Shown here: piece after piece, positions 8,577 through 18,144 of the stretch | Numbering within the stretch: the first letter of the stretch is position 1 | Layout of the letters: every line of letters begins with the position of its first letter | Source: Gracilibacillus orientalis | GTDB taxonomy: Bacteria; Bacillota; Bacilli; Bacillales; Amphibacillaceae | Reading direction: 5' to 3' | Assembly (NCBI RefSeq): GCF_900114645.1 | Contig: NZ_FOTR01000003.1 | Location: forward strand, 248,001-312,000 | Length of the DNA: 64,000 nucleotides | Program-made: the position numbers and the translations under genes | Notes under the pieces: model-generated | What the model was told of the DNA's origin: nothing | The model's input: only the letters and a program-made list of their open reading frames with translations | The model's database searches: none

Positions 8577-9935
8577 TTAAAAGAATAAAAGGTGTGCCAT
8601 TAATGCTGCAACAGGCAACGTTACAATCGTTCTTTGTAAAAAGATAATAAATAATTGGAAAAGCGAAATTGGAATTTTTGATTTTAATAACAGAATACCA
8701 ATTTCCGACATGTAAATTAATTGTGCTAGCGACATAACCCCAATCACAAAACGGGTTAATTCGGATTCAATACCACTACCGATTACAGCAGGCAAGAACA
8801 TGTCCGCAAAACCAACAATCATTGCAGGGGCAGCAGCTTGCGCCTCAGGAATCTGCAATAATTCTAAGAATGGGATAAACGGATAGGATAAATAATCAAA
8901 AATAGGTGTCTTCTCTGCAATAATAAGTGAAATGGTACCAAGTGCCATGACTAATGGAATTAAAGCAAACCAAATATCAACCACATTAAGTACGCCACTT
9001 TTGACAACACCACGATAACTTTTTACTTGATCCGCTTTTTCTACCGCTTTTTGCACACCCCATTTAAAACTAGATACACCTTCTGGCACAGCTTCATTTA
9101 TTTGTTTACCTGCTGCTTCATAGTAGGTATCCTTCTTTAAGGATAAAGGCGGGATTCGCGGTACAATAACGGCCGCAACAACCCCAGCAACAACTACGGT
9201 AATATAAAATTGGACAAACATATGATCAATACTTAAAAATCTAGCAATTACCAAGCTAAATGCAATCGATGCAATAGAGAAGTTGGTTGCTACGACTGCT
9301 GCTTCTCGTTTCGTATAATAACCTGATTGATATTGTTGTGTGGTTAATAATACACCTACTGTTCCGCTTCCCATCCATGATGCTAAGGCATCAATCGAAG
9401 AACGGCCTGGAAGCTTAAATAAAGGCTGCATGATTTTTCGTACGATGGTACCGATAAAATCCATTAAACCAAACTGTAATAACAGTGGCATAAAGAGACA
9501 TGCAAAAAGAAACCACACCATTAAAACGGGAATTAGATCATATAATACCGTTCCACCAGTTGCCATCGACCAAATAAATTCAGGTCCGATCTCTGTTAAC
9601 GTAAGAACCGCAAAGATAGCACCTAAGAAACGCATTACGATCCATAATGGTGGAATGTTTAATAAACTATCTATAAAGGGACTATTTTTGATAAAAGGTA
9701 AGTCTATTATTTTTTCGACTAAACTACCAATAGCTGCTAGACAAATGATAACTGTCATGATTAACGGAATATATTCTGCTAGTAGTGCTTGCAGACCATC
9801 CGCTAACACACCTAATCCAATTGTCACCCTACCATCTACTGAAATTGGGATAAGGAATAATAGCACCCCAATCAGAGATGGTAACCAAAATTTTGTATAT
9901 TGACTTGCTGTAAATTTATTTTGTTCTGAATTCAT
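8577..9935 (-). CDS. YjiH-family nucleoside-recognition (Gate domain) membrane protein
   Basis: Multi-spanning membrane protein of 452 residues from ATG 9935, which has GGAGAG upstream; the longer frame to 9983 lacks a site. About ten hydrophobic segments are visible. FGLMDFIGTIVRKIMQPLF and SSIDALASWMGSGTVGVLL match the Gate/nucleoside-recognition family. Its transported molecule is not established. It lies upstream of the aminotransferase, separated by a hairpin. Confidence 0.85.
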   Translation of the reverse strand: MNSEQNKFTASQYTKFWLPSLIGVLLFLIPISVDGRVTIGLGVLADGLQALLAEYIPLIMTVIICLAAIGSLVEKIIDLPFIKNSPFIDSLLNIPPLWIVMRFLGAIFAVLTLTEIGPEFIWSMATGGTVLYDLIPVLMVWFLFACLFMPLLLQFGLMDFIGTIVRKIMQPLFKLPGRSSIDALASWMGSGTVGVLLTTQQYQSGYYTKREAAVVATNFSIASIAFSLVIARFLSIDHMFVQFYITVVVAGVVAAVIVPRIPPLSLKKDTYYEAAGKQINEAVPEGVSSFKWGVQKAVEKADQVKSYRGVVKSGVLNVVDIWFALIPLVMALGTISLIIAEKTPIFDYLSYPFIPFLELLQIPEAQAAAPAMIVGFADMFLPAVIGSGIESELTRFVIGVMSLAQLIYMSEIGILLLKSKIPISLFQLFIIFLQRTIVTLPVAALMAHLLFF

Positions 9936-10173
9936 GATGTTCTCTCCAATTTTCTTTGTTGATTCTATTATTTTTTTGAGCAAGTATAATATATCATTTT
10001 CATGTATATTTATGCAACGTTTTTTTTATCGATCAGGTCCTATTTTCTGTTCTTATAAATGACCCTTTTGTGTATTTACATGGTTTTGTATCCACGCTTT
10101 TATTTTAATATTGAATTAAGATTGCATAATACGATCTTTAACAAGCAACTTTGTGGTTGCTTATACTTGCTAT

Positions 10174-10640
10174 ATGAATTGGGACAAAGACGCTATATTC
10201 AAAGCGCTGGCGACTCGACGCCCTTATATTAGACGAACTATCCGAACGCAATGAGCTGACGTTGTATGAACTTACGGCACGTCTCATTATGAAGCACGAC
10301 CTATCCATTTCGCGACAGGCAATTGCTAAACATCTTACTACATTGGAAGATGCAGGGCTCGTAAAATTGGTGGATAACACTAGTTTCTCCCGAGGAGCAA
10401 AAAGGTACCGAGCTTTTACTTGAACCGAATAACCATCCTGTCGCTAAAGAGTATCAAGAGAAGTTATTTGCTGAAGGCATCCCAGTTACAATGTTTGGGA
10501 TTGCAGATATTCACGCAGAATACAAACGATTAATGGATAAAGGCGTGAGGTTTACTATGGAACCGACAAAAATGGGCGAAGTCACAATAGCTGTCTTCGA
10601 CGATACATGTGGAAACCTTATTCAGATAATGCAACAGTAA
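10174..10640 (+). pseudogene. Fused remnant of an ArsR-type regulator and a VOC/glyoxalase-family protein
   Basis: The frame from ATG 10174 begins MNWDKDAIFKALATR, typical of ArsR regulators, and is then broken at a run of C near 10220-10222. One base fewer restores LILDELSERNELTLYELTAR and SISRQAIAKHLTTLEDAGLV. Close to 10380 the ArsR sequence stops and, in another frame, the C-terminal part of a VOC protein begins (SPEEQKGTELLLEPNNHP), ending VTIAVFDDTCGNLIQIMQQ at 10640. Such ArsR-VOC neighbours occur in Bacillaceae. Here a frameshift and an internal deletion have removed the regulator C-terminus and the VOC N-terminus. An inverted repeat AAGCAAC/GTTGCTT at 10143-10162 may be the old operator. 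Confidence 0.82.
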
Positions 10641-10856
10641 CTTCATGTTAATCCTGTCCTATTTTTAGGATGGGGTTATACATTTATAAGGCCAAAATTA
10701 ATTCTGATTGTTGTCACTCTACAATCGAATTGCATCATTGTAAATATATTCATTTAAATTAACAAAGCAGTAATGTGGAATAAGATACCGTATGTCTGTA
10801 ATTCGTAGTAGACTTTTACTATGCAACAAGTGTATTTATTTTATCTATAAAACCTA

Positions 10857-10884
10857 AAAAAGACCACTTCTATCTAAAGTGGCC
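10857..10884 (-). terminator. Terminator of the MFS gene
   Basis: On the minus strand GGCCACTT and AAGTGGTC pair around a 7-nt loop and are followed by a run of T. It lies 17 bp beyond the MFS stop. The rest of 10641-10856 shows nothing I can name. Confidence 0.85.
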
Positions 10885-10900
10885 TTTTCCTGAAAGTAAA

Positions 10901-12118
10901 TTAATAGTTAGACTTGTAACTTCTAAATGTATGACCTCTCCATAAAATGAAAAGAGCAATTATTAATCCAACAATAGAAAAGGACAGAATGACTAATTGA
11001 ATATCAAATCCTCTAGAAACGAGTAGAGTTACAGTTGCATAGGCAAGCGGATCAAACCCGTTCATGGCTAAAAAGACTATACTCATGACCCTTCCTATAA
11101 TGCGGGGATCAGTATCTTCTTGTGCTGAAGCGAAAAATGGGATGGATACAAATATCATGGTAAATCCAATTAAGAACGCTAACGCTGTTAAAATATACAA
11201 ATTAGGAATTTGACTAAAAGCTACAGCTACTATTAATGTCGCAATTAATCCTGCAATCGATGTTAATCCCCTACGGCGCATTTTGATCATACCGATAATT
11301 GCTGTGCTTATTAGCATCCCAACCCCTAAAGCAGCCTCAATGTAACTAAGATTAATGGGTGTCCCTCCATAAGTTTCCACTAAAATGGGGATTGCAATGG
11401 ATATTGCTCCGAAGGCAAAAAAGTTTAACGTTATTAAAATTAAGATACCTGTAATTAAAAATTTACTTGCTTTTACATAGGAAAGTCCCTCTACGAAATC
11501 TTTAAATGGTGTTTGTTTTATTGTATTGACTACTGGACCTTCTTTTAAGAAAGGTGGGAACAAAAAAAAGGCGGATAACAGAACAATTATAGCTGAGACT
11601 AAATAACCTGCTGTTACGCCACCGATTTCCATGACACTCCCAGAGATAATAGGTCCAATAACAAAGCCAATTTGACCTAACCCTTGAATAATAGCATTTG
11701 CTTGTTTTATTTGGTTTTTTTGTACTATTTTCGGGATTAATGATGTTCCAGCTGGTCCAGAAAATGCATCTAATGTTCCAAAAATGGACCCCAAAATAAT
11801 CAGGTACAGAAATGTTAATTGATTTGCATTGTGCAATAAAAATATGATAACTAGCAGAACTCCTTGGATTGAACTCGTACTGAACATTATTGTCGTCTTC
11901 TTGAATTTATCAGCAATAACCCCTCCAAATGCCATCATAAGAATACGTGGCACAGTAATGGCAATAAGAATAATGCCCAATGAACTAGCAGAATTTAAAT
12001 CAGAGATGACAAACCAAGTTGTTGTCATAAAAAACATACTAAACCCTATTAGCGCCAAAAAGCCACCGATAAACAGAAATATGAAAGTACGATTCCGAAA
12101 TAATGATTGTTGTTCCAT
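10901..12118 (-). CDS. MFS transporter (probable exporter)
   Basis: Twelve-segment major facilitator protein, 405 residues from ATG 12118, which has GAGGGGAT 8 bp upstream. The longer frame to 12187 has no site and would start in the operator region. The loop GGVIADKFKKTTIM corresponds to the MFS signature between segments 2 and 3, and SGPAGTSLIPKIV is typical of the enterobactin/macrolide exporter-like branch. It is divergent from a MerR regulator that probably controls it. The substrate is unknown. Confidence 0.88.
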   Translation of the reverse strand: MEQQSLFRNRTFIFLFIGGFLALIGFSMFFMTTTWFVISDLNSASSLGIILIAITVPRILMMAFGGVIADKFKKTTIMFSTSSIQGVLLVIIFLLHNANQLTFLYLIILGSIFGTLDAFSGPAGTSLIPKIVQKNQIKQANAIIQGLGQIGFVIGPIISGSVMEIGGVTAGYLVSAIIVLLSAFFLFPPFLKEGPVVNTIKQTPFKDFVEGLSYVKASKFLITGILILITLNFFAFGAISIAIPILVETYGGTPINLSYIEAALGVGMLISTAIIGMIKMRRRGLTSIAGLIATLIVAVAFSQIPNLYILTALAFLIGFTMIFVSIPFFASAQEDTDPRIIGRVMSIVFLAMNGFDPLAYATVTLLVSRGFDIQLVILSFSIVGLIIALFILWRGHTFRSYKSNY

Positions 12119-12253
12119 AGATAACCATCCCCTCAAACTTATTATAGAACCAATCATAATTTGTGACGTAATGTCGTAAGCAAACATTTTCTACTAAAAA
12201 ATAGCCTGTTTTAAATTCGTTAATTTATATTATTAAAACGTTTAACAAATGTA

Positions 12254-12284
12254 TTGATTGTGACCTTACGTAACAGTTTATAAT
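12254..12284 (+). promoter_or_regulatory. MerR-type promoter with 19-bp spacer
   Basis: TTGATT (12254-12259) and TATAAT (12279-12284) are separated by exactly 19 bp, the over-long spacing typical of MerR-family promoters. The spacer holds the dyad TTACGTAA (12266-12273). The sigma-A elements point to the merR gene; the site lies between it and the divergent MFS gene and could control both. Confidence 0.78.
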
Positions 12285-12303
12285 TCAGGAAGGAGGTGTT
12301 AAC

Positions 12304-13062
12304 ATGGAAATGACAATTGGTCAGTTTGCAAAATTAGTAGGTTCAACGGTAAGAACACTGAGATACTACGATAAAATGGAGTTACTTACCCCCAAAAAAT
12401 TAAATAAAAGTGGTCGAAAAGTATATACACGATTAGACTGGGAACTTTTTCAACAAATAATGATTTTAAAACATTTTGGTTTATCATTAAAAGAAATAAA
12501 AGAACAATTGACTAATCAAAAGTTTAAAAATCGAGAGTTGTTACAGGTACAGAAACAGTTAATTGAAAAAAAGCAAGCGGAATTAAATGATAAGTTAGAA
12601 GTAATTACGAGAATGGAGAGACTGTACAACATTGAAGGTATTTCTGAGGAAGAATTAAATGAATTTGCTTTTATTATGCTTGATTTATTTAGGAGGGAAA
12701 AATCACAAATTCAAATATTGGAAGAACATTTTATAGATGACAAGGAGATCTTGAAAGAAATAAAATTGCTTCATGATCCTGAATACAAGGAGAAAATGGA
12801 TAGAGAGGTATGGTATTTAATTCAAGCGATTAGAAGTGTTATTCATTATAATGATTCTACCAGCAGCAAAAAAGTACAAAAAATTCTAAACGAAATGAAT
12901 AACCTATTCCCAGCGAGTAGAAACCTTTTAAATCTTGTGGATGATGATTATTTTTTAGCTAAGTACAATCATGAGTTTACTAATTATTTTCCTGAAAGCA
13001 TAGCTAACTATATTTATAAAGAATTGAAAACATATTATGATGAGAACGATAATAATGAATAG
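12304..13062 (+). CDS. MerR-family transcriptional regulator
   Basis: Cytoplasmic regulator, 252 residues. Residues 1-70 are the winged HTH (TIGQFAKLVGSTVRTLRYYD, then GLSLKEIKEQL), followed by a dimer coiled coil and a 120-residue helical effector part. It lacks the cysteines expected of a metal sensor, so a drug or metabolite sensor is likelier. An AAGGAGGTG ribosome site precedes the ATG. It is divergent from an MFS exporter and has a 19-bp-spaced promoter. Confidence 0.9.
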   Translation: MEMTIGQFAKLVGSTVRTLRYYDKMELLTPKKLNKSGRKVYTRLDWELFQQIMILKHFGLSLKEIKEQLTNQKFKNRELLQVQKQLIEKKQAELNDKLEVITRMERLYNIEGISEEELNEFAFIMLDLFRREKSQIQILEEHFIDDKEILKEIKLLHDPEYKEKMDREVWYLIQAIRSVIHYNDSTSSKKVQKILNEMNNLFPASRNLLNLVDDDYFLAKYNHEFTNYFPESIANYIYKELKTYYDENDNNE

Positions 13063-13226
13063 GATAAGACAGTACTGAAAAGCAAATGATTTTCAAGAGC
13101 CTTTGTTCCAATAACTAAGCTAATGTTGAGTAAGAAAGACGAAAAACAATAGATCAAAACTACTACGCATTCAAATGATAGCTTTGTTTGCTAACTTTGT
13201 GAAAGAATATGCGTAAAGTAACAAGG

Positions 13227-13257
13227 GCGTTTCTTCAATAACGAAGAAGAGCTTTTT
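13227..13257 (+). terminator. Terminator downstream of merR
   Basis: GCGTTTCTTC and GAAGAAGAGC pair (one mismatch, one wobble) around a 6-nt loop, followed by TTTTT. It lies 165 bp after the merR stop. No gene is visible between 13063 and 13226. Confidence 0.7.
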
Positions 13258-13329
13258 ATTATGATTACAATTAGTTGGTTACATATTGTATTAATGTAAA
13301 TTTTAATAGAACGCTTGGATTTAGTATTG

Positions 13330-13377
13330 AACTGCACCCCAATTGTTGGACACAATCTAACAATTGGAAGAGCAGTT
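13330..13377. repeat. Nested inverted repeat resembling an insertion-sequence end
   Basis: AACTGC (13330-13335) pairs with GCAGTT (13372-13377), and CCAATTGTT (13339-13347) pairs with AACAATTGG (13359-13367). It recalls paired ends of IS3-type elements (recall, unverified). No transposase is present. A run of T follows on the plus strand, so it can also serve as a terminator. Confidence 0.6.
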
Positions 13378-13443
13378 TTTTATAAGTTAATTGTACTGTT
13401 ATTTGTGGTGCTACCAGTCTTTTTATTAAATAATCCAGCACCC

Positions 13444-15180
13444 TTATACCGAAACCTTTATCTTTTCCTGTTCCTCTGACTGCACTAACCCTTTGTATAC
13501 TTTTCCTTTTTCCAGCAGTTCTGCGTGTGTTCCTCGCTCTACTAACTGTCCATGATCTAATACAAAAATACAACCGGCATTCTTAATCGTGGATAACCGA
13601 TGTGCAATGATAATCGTTGATTTACCTTTCCGATATTGATCGAGATTGTCTTGGATTTCTTTTTCAGTTATCAAGTCAAGCGCAGATGTTGCCTCGTCCA
13701 GAATCAACATTTCTGGATCTCTAATTAAAGCTCTAGCTATGGCAATCCTTTGTCTTTGTCCACCAGATAAAGTGATCCCTCTTTCACCAATAACTGTCTC
13801 ATATCCATCAGGAAGTGAGAGAATATAGTCATTAATAGAAGCAATTTGACATACTCGAAATACTTCTTCATCGCTAACATTTTCCATCCCCATTAAAATA
13901 TTGCTCTTCACTGTATCAGGGTAAAGATAAGGCTCTTGAAAAACAATAGCTACTCGGCTGGCCCAGTCTGCACGATCTATATCAGAAAGGGAGCTACCAT
14001 TGACCATAATATCTCCTGTTGACGAATCATTAAAACGAATAAGAAGTTGTGCAATCGTAGACTTGCCACCGCCACTAGCACCTACTATCGCTACTTTATT
14101 ACCAATTGGTATATCCATACTCAAATTGCGGAGAATATCGTTGCTCTCCCTGTCATATCTAAAATGTACGTTATGTAATTGAAGTGTTTCTATCTTTTCG
14201 TTAATTCTCTTTGTTCCATTTTTCCATGTTGGCCCGTCCATCACACTGCGTACACGGTCAAGACTTGCCATTTTACCGGAAAACTCCATTACCATATTAA
14301 ACAAATTTTGGAATGTTGAAACAAGCTGATTACTAAACTGATACAAAATAACAAATAAACCAATCGACATTTGTCCTTGTAACACCAAATATCCTCCATA
14401 ACCCAATATAAATATCGTGATTCCCCATCTAATCGGTTCACTGCTTATTAATTGCAGATTGACGAGTTTGCCTTCCTTCATTACAGCATCAAAATATTTT
14501 TCGAAAAACTTCTCATATATGCGAGTTTCCCACTGCATTCGATGATAAGCAATAACTTCTCTCGTTGATGAAATACCTTCTTCGATATGAACAATTAAGT
14601 CTGATCGAGTTTCCTGCACCTGTTTAGCACCGATCTTTAATTTATGGGAAAAATAACGTCCTAACCAGACATAAACACCACAGCAAAGGAGGCTAAATAA
14701 TAGAATAACAGGGCTATTCATACCGACTATACCAAATAACACTAGAGCTGCTGCTAATTGCTGTAATCCTCTAGGCACATCATTTGCAACCATCCCTCCT
14801 ACTTTATCAATATCATTTACGACATAGTGTACATACGAACCTGTACGTTCCTTTTGGAGGGATGCAGTAGGAATTTTATACATATAGCGCATAAAATCTT
14901 GCACAATATGCTCTGTGAGTGCTGCTTTTGTTTTATGTATCGTATGTGGTCCAAATGTAAACAAAAAGGAATAAGCAATAAAAGCTAAAATCATCAGCAC
15001 TAACACATCGTATAACTGATCATAATTACTTGCTATCAGCACGTCATCAATTAAAAGTTGTTGCAATCCAATTGTTGCTAGACTTGCATAGGATTCGGCA
15101 ATCATTAAGATAGTTGCCATAACCAGTAATGCTTTGTTAGGTCGTATATAGGTTGTTAACCATCGTAGATTATTTTTCAT
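13444..15180 (-). CDS. ABC exporter half-transporter, fused permease and ATPase (second of a pair)
   Basis: Six membrane helices (residues about 15-310) followed by a nucleotide-binding domain; 578 residues. Walker A GASGGGKST, signature LSGGQRQR, Walker B MLILDEATSALD with the catalytic Glu, and H-loop AHRLST are all intact. It begins directly after the stop of the partner half-transporter, so the two are translated together and probably form a heterodimer of the BmrC/BmrD or YheI/YheH kind. Substrate unknown; multidrug or lipid-like export is the family expectation. Confidence 0.92.
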   Translation of the reverse strand: MKNNLRWLTTYIRPNKALLVMATILMIAESYASLATIGLQQLLIDDVLIASNYDQLYDVLVLMILAFIAYSFLFTFGPHTIHKTKAALTEHIVQDFMRYMYKIPTASLQKERTGSYVHYVVNDIDKVGGMVANDVPRGLQQLAAALVLFGIVGMNSPVILLFSLLCCGVYVWLGRYFSHKLKIGAKQVQETRSDLIVHIEEGISSTREVIAYHRMQWETRIYEKFFEKYFDAVMKEGKLVNLQLISSEPIRWGITIFILGYGGYLVLQGQMSIGLFVILYQFSNQLVSTFQNLFNMVMEFSGKMASLDRVRSVMDGPTWKNGTKRINEKIETLQLHNVHFRYDRESNDILRNLSMDIPIGNKVAIVGASGGGKSTIAQLLIRFNDSSTGDIMVNGSSLSDIDRADWASRVAIVFQEPYLYPDTVKSNILMGMENVSDEEVFRVCQIASINDYILSLPDGYETVIGERGITLSGGQRQRIAIARALIRDPEMLILDEATSALDLITEKEIQDNLDQYRKGKSTIIIAHRLSTIKNAGCIFVLDHGQLVERGTHAELLEKGKVYKGLVQSEEQEKIKVSV

Positions 15181-16926
15181 TTAAGCACCCTCTAACTTTT
15201 GTCCAAGTGATAAGTGATAAAAAGCTCCTTTTTGCCCGATTAATTCATCATAGTTGCCACTTTCCAGTACTCTACCTTTTTCGATTAATACGATATGGTC
15301 ATAGTGTTGAATAGTCGATAAACGGTGCGCTACTGTAATCGTTGTTCTACCATGCATTAGTCGTTGAAGAGCTGCCTGCACTTCTTTTTCACTAATTGTA
15401 TCTAAAGAAGCTGTTGCCTCATCTAGTAATATAATAGGCGGGTTTTTAATAAACATTCTGGCAATAGAAATTCGTTGCTTTTGACCACCAGATAACTTCA
15501 CACCACGTTCTCCAAGTAATGTATCGTAACCATTTGGTAATTCGAGAATAAAATCATGAGCAAAAGCGGCCTTTGCTGCTTCTACTACCTCCGCTTCAGA
15601 AGCATCAGGCTTTCCAAATAAAATATTATCTCGAACACTAGCACCAAAAAGATACGTTTCTTGGAAAACAAAGCCGAGGTTTTCTCTTAAATCTCGGAAG
15701 CTTAGTTTGTGAATTGGTTGACTATCTAATAGAATCCTTCCTTTTGTTGGATCATAGAATCGGCCTACTAGCTTTAATATCGTAGATTTTCCGTTACCGC
15801 TTGCTCCGACTAAAGCGACTTTTTGTCCAGTGTTAATGGACAAGCTGAAATTACTTAGCACACTCGGACCATCTGAATAGTGAAATGACACATCTTGAAA
15901 TACAATATTACCCGGCACCTTATCAATGGTGGCTGTATGTTCTTCTTCTTGAACTACAGATGGAATGTTTATAAATTTGTATAGCTTTTCTGCCTGATCC
16001 ATTAAAACCCTTTGCTCTGTAATCGTAGTCACAACCGAAGTAAGGATGTGCATGGTTTGAAAGTAATAGAGAAGAAACGCCACAAAAGCTCCTGTAGACA
16101 TTGCCCCCGTTAATGAAAGGTGGGAACCAACAATAATAATGGCGACTCCACCTATATAGTAGGACATCCGACGATTGGTACCTCTCCAAAAAGCAAACCA
16201 ATATGTTTTGATCATCATTTTATTCAATTGTTTATATCTGCTTTTTATATGTGACAGATCCCAATCCTCAGCTGCATTTGCACGTATGTCATTAATGGAA
16301 GCAATACTCTCGTAAACTTTTTGATTAAAACGGACACGATCATCTGCCATTATTTTTCCGTACATAGATGCTTTTTTCTCAAGGTAAGGACCAAATATGT
16401 AATATAGAAGTAAACTTGGTATTAGGATTAAGCTTAATTTCCAACTAATTGAAACCATCAAGGTGATAGAGATAATAGAAAAAATAAAATTATTAATCAT
16501 CCATGGCAACAGTTGTCTGTATAGATTTTGTAAGGAGGCAACCTCTGTATTCATGAGAGCTAGGCTTTCTCCCACTGGATGCTTCTCAAAATAAGCAAAC
16601 CCTAGTTTTCTTAGGTGTGAATAGATGGAAAATTGCATATCTCGTGAGGCTTTTTCTTGTAGAGAACGTTGGGCGATGTTTCGTATTGCTGAAAAAGTAA
16701 TAATTAGGACAACTAGCATAACGACTAAGCCGATCAACCAAAGAAACGGATTTGTCTGTTGGCTTTCAAGAATGGTATCAATGAAATATTGAATCAGTTT
16801 AGGGATAACTAATTGAGATCCGGTGATAACTAATCCACACAATATGAGTAAGATTAATTTCCATTTATAAGGCTTTAAGAAAGACAGCGTCCAGAAATAG
16901 ACACGTAGTAAAGAATCTGATTTCAT
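15181..16926 (-). CDS. ABC exporter half-transporter, fused permease and ATPase (first of a pair)
   Basis: 581 residues with six N-terminal membrane helices and a C-terminal ATPase. Walker A GASGNGKST, signature LSGGQKQR, Walker B IILLDEATASLD and AHRLST are intact. Both members of this pair keep the catalytic Glu, whereas many heterodimeric exporters have one degenerate site. A TAAGGAGG site precedes the ATG. The gene is followed with no gap by its partner. Confidence 0.92.
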   Translation of the reverse strand: MKSDSLLRVYFWTLSFLKPYKWKLILLILCGLVITGSQLVIPKLIQYFIDTILESQQTNPFLWLIGLVVMLVVLIITFSAIRNIAQRSLQEKASRDMQFSIYSHLRKLGFAYFEKHPVGESLALMNTEVASLQNLYRQLLPWMINNFIFSIISITLMVSISWKLSLILIPSLLLYYIFGPYLEKKASMYGKIMADDRVRFNQKVYESIASINDIRANAAEDWDLSHIKSRYKQLNKMMIKTYWFAFWRGTNRRMSYYIGGVAIIIVGSHLSLTGAMSTGAFVAFLLYYFQTMHILTSVVTTITEQRVLMDQAEKLYKFINIPSVVQEEEHTATIDKVPGNIVFQDVSFHYSDGPSVLSNFSLSINTGQKVALVGASGNGKSTILKLVGRFYDPTKGRILLDSQPIHKLSFRDLRENLGFVFQETYLFGASVRDNILFGKPDASEAEVVEAAKAAFAHDFILELPNGYDTLLGERGVKLSGGQKQRISIARMFIKNPPIILLDEATASLDTISEKEVQAALQRLMHGRTTITVAHRLSTIQHYDHIVLIEKGRVLESGNYDELIGQKGAFYHLSLGQKLEGA

Positions 16927-17220
16927 TTTTACCTCCTTACATCACTTTTAAAGATATCGCTTACAAAAATATACCAAGAAGATAGAACAATTACAATATA
17001 TTTTATGTTGCATCTTCGTTAAGAAAATCGTAGTGCGCCCGTTTAGAAACGTAGAGAATGAAGAGAATCAACCCTTTCATACCTAATGTTGTGCTACCAA
17101 TGGTTCTTACATTATGAAAAAACGCAGAGCGCCCGTATACTCAGGCGTACAGGCTACTTCAATCCAATATTCATAATAAAGATAATCTCAATAATTTCAA
17201 TTTAGTTTGTTCATTATAAA

Positions 17221-17395
17221 TTTTGGTACTTATCCCTTTCTTAGTTCCAAAATTAAGATATTGGGTTTCATTTTGGTACTTAATCCCGCTTTAAGTATCA
17301 TATTTAATCGTTTGCTTTCTGGTTTTGGTCCTTAATTGTCTTTTAAGTACTATTTTGATTTTGCGCTCCGATATTTTGCACTTATTTTTTTAGCG
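17221..17395. repeat. Four tandem palindromic units, period 50-52 bp
   Basis: Units begin TTTTGGTACTTA at 17221 and 17271, TTTTGGTCCTTA at 17323 and TTTTGCACTTAT at 17374. Each of the first three contains its own imperfect inverted half (for example TTAAGTAT or TTAAGTAC). Periods of 50, 52 and 51 bp are not a constant codon multiple, so this is not coding. The whole gap 16927-17553 has no gene. At 17413-17458 there is an inverted CGCCCAAA/TTTGGGCG pair. Confidence 0.75.
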
Positions 17396-17508
17396 GACAA
17401 TTTAGACTTTCGCCCAAAGGCATAAGGGCGATTCGTGAAGTTGCCTAGTTTTTGGGCGCTTGCGTAAACATACGCACAGATTTTATATTTTCTTGTCTTA
17501 ACAAATAA

Positions 17509-17537
17509 AGCTCTTATAACAATGTGTTATAAGAGCT
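17509..17537 (-). terminator. Terminator of the parMR operon
   Basis: A perfect 13-bp stem (17509-17521 with 17525-17537, 3-nt loop) is followed on the minus strand by TTATTTGTT. It lies 17 bp after the parR stop. Confidence 0.88.
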
Positions 17538-17553
17538 AGACGATTTTGCAAAA

Positions 17554-18135
17554 TTATTTGTTCATTTTACTTAAGAAATCTCCAAGTATATCATCAAGAT
17601 CTGCTTCTTCTGACTCTACTTCCTCATCCTCAGATTCTCGATTCTCTTTTACAGCTTCCTCCCAATTAATTGAATCTAAATCATCATCCAATGGGTCATG
17701 TTCCTTTTCTATCTCATTTACATCCTGTAAGCCAGCTTCTTTAGGCTCTTCTGGTAATTCTTCCTGTAAATACAGAGCTTCATCAATATCAGTAGAACTA
17801 CTATTAAGTGAGGCTAATAAACCAGTCGCTCTAACCGGGTCATTTAAAAGTTGATATAAGATACTACCTAACAGTGCTTCTGAATGTTCATGTTTAATCC
17901 AATTTCGTTGCGCTTTGTTTAAACTGCCAGGAAGAGGAATCGTAATAGTTTCTCTTTCCTTAGAACTTGTTTCATTGATCCCCTTTAACACCAATTCAGC
18001 CATTCTGCTTGAAAAATTTCGTCGTTCGGTTTCCTTCAGCCGCTGGATTTCCTTTAAAAGGTAATCAGGCGTGTCTGAAGGAATCCGAAAAGAAATTGTC
18101 TGGCCTCTATTGATTTGGTTTGCTGATTTCTTCAT
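17554..18135 (-). CDS. parR: ParR-like DNA-binding adaptor of the ParM filament
   Basis: 193 residues. The N-terminal 60 residues (TISFRIPSDTPDYLLKEIQR, then NFSSRMAELVLKG) look like a ribbon-helix-helix domain. The C-terminal half is strongly acidic and disordered-looking and ends DLDDILGDFLSKMNK, a short amphipathic tail of the kind that contacts ParM in type II systems. It starts 9 bp after the actin-like gene, and its ribosome site overlaps that stop codon. Position, length and architecture support a ParR role; sequence similarity among ParRs is low, so the name rests on context. Confidence 0.78.
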   Translation of the reverse strand: MKKSANQINRGQTISFRIPSDTPDYLLKEIQRLKETERRNFSSRMAELVLKGINETSSKERETITIPLPGSLNKAQRNWIKHEHSEALLGSILYQLLNDPVRATGLLASLNSSSTDIDEALYLQEELPEEPKEAGLQDVNEIEKEHDPLDDDLDSINWEEAVKENRESEDEEVESEEADLDDILGDFLSKMNK

Positions 18136-18144
18136 ATAATCACC

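Noticed and set aside
9340-9903. 187-codon plus-strand frame
   Set aside because: Antisense to the clearly coding YjiH gene, with Lys/Ile/Pro-biased composition and no ribosome site.
10138-10380. 80-codon minus-strand frame
   Set aside because: Antisense to the ArsR remnant, which has recognisable homology.
13271-13573. 100-codon minus-strand frame
   Set aside because: Overlaps the end of an ABC exporter gene and the IS-like palindrome; no recognisable protein.
16927-17220. Leader-peptide attenuator of the ABC exporter pair
   Set aside because: I could not find a short ribosome-bound reading frame followed by competing hairpins.
17221-17395. Repeat-protein gene
   Set aside because: Period 50-52 bp is inconsistent and frames are interrupted.
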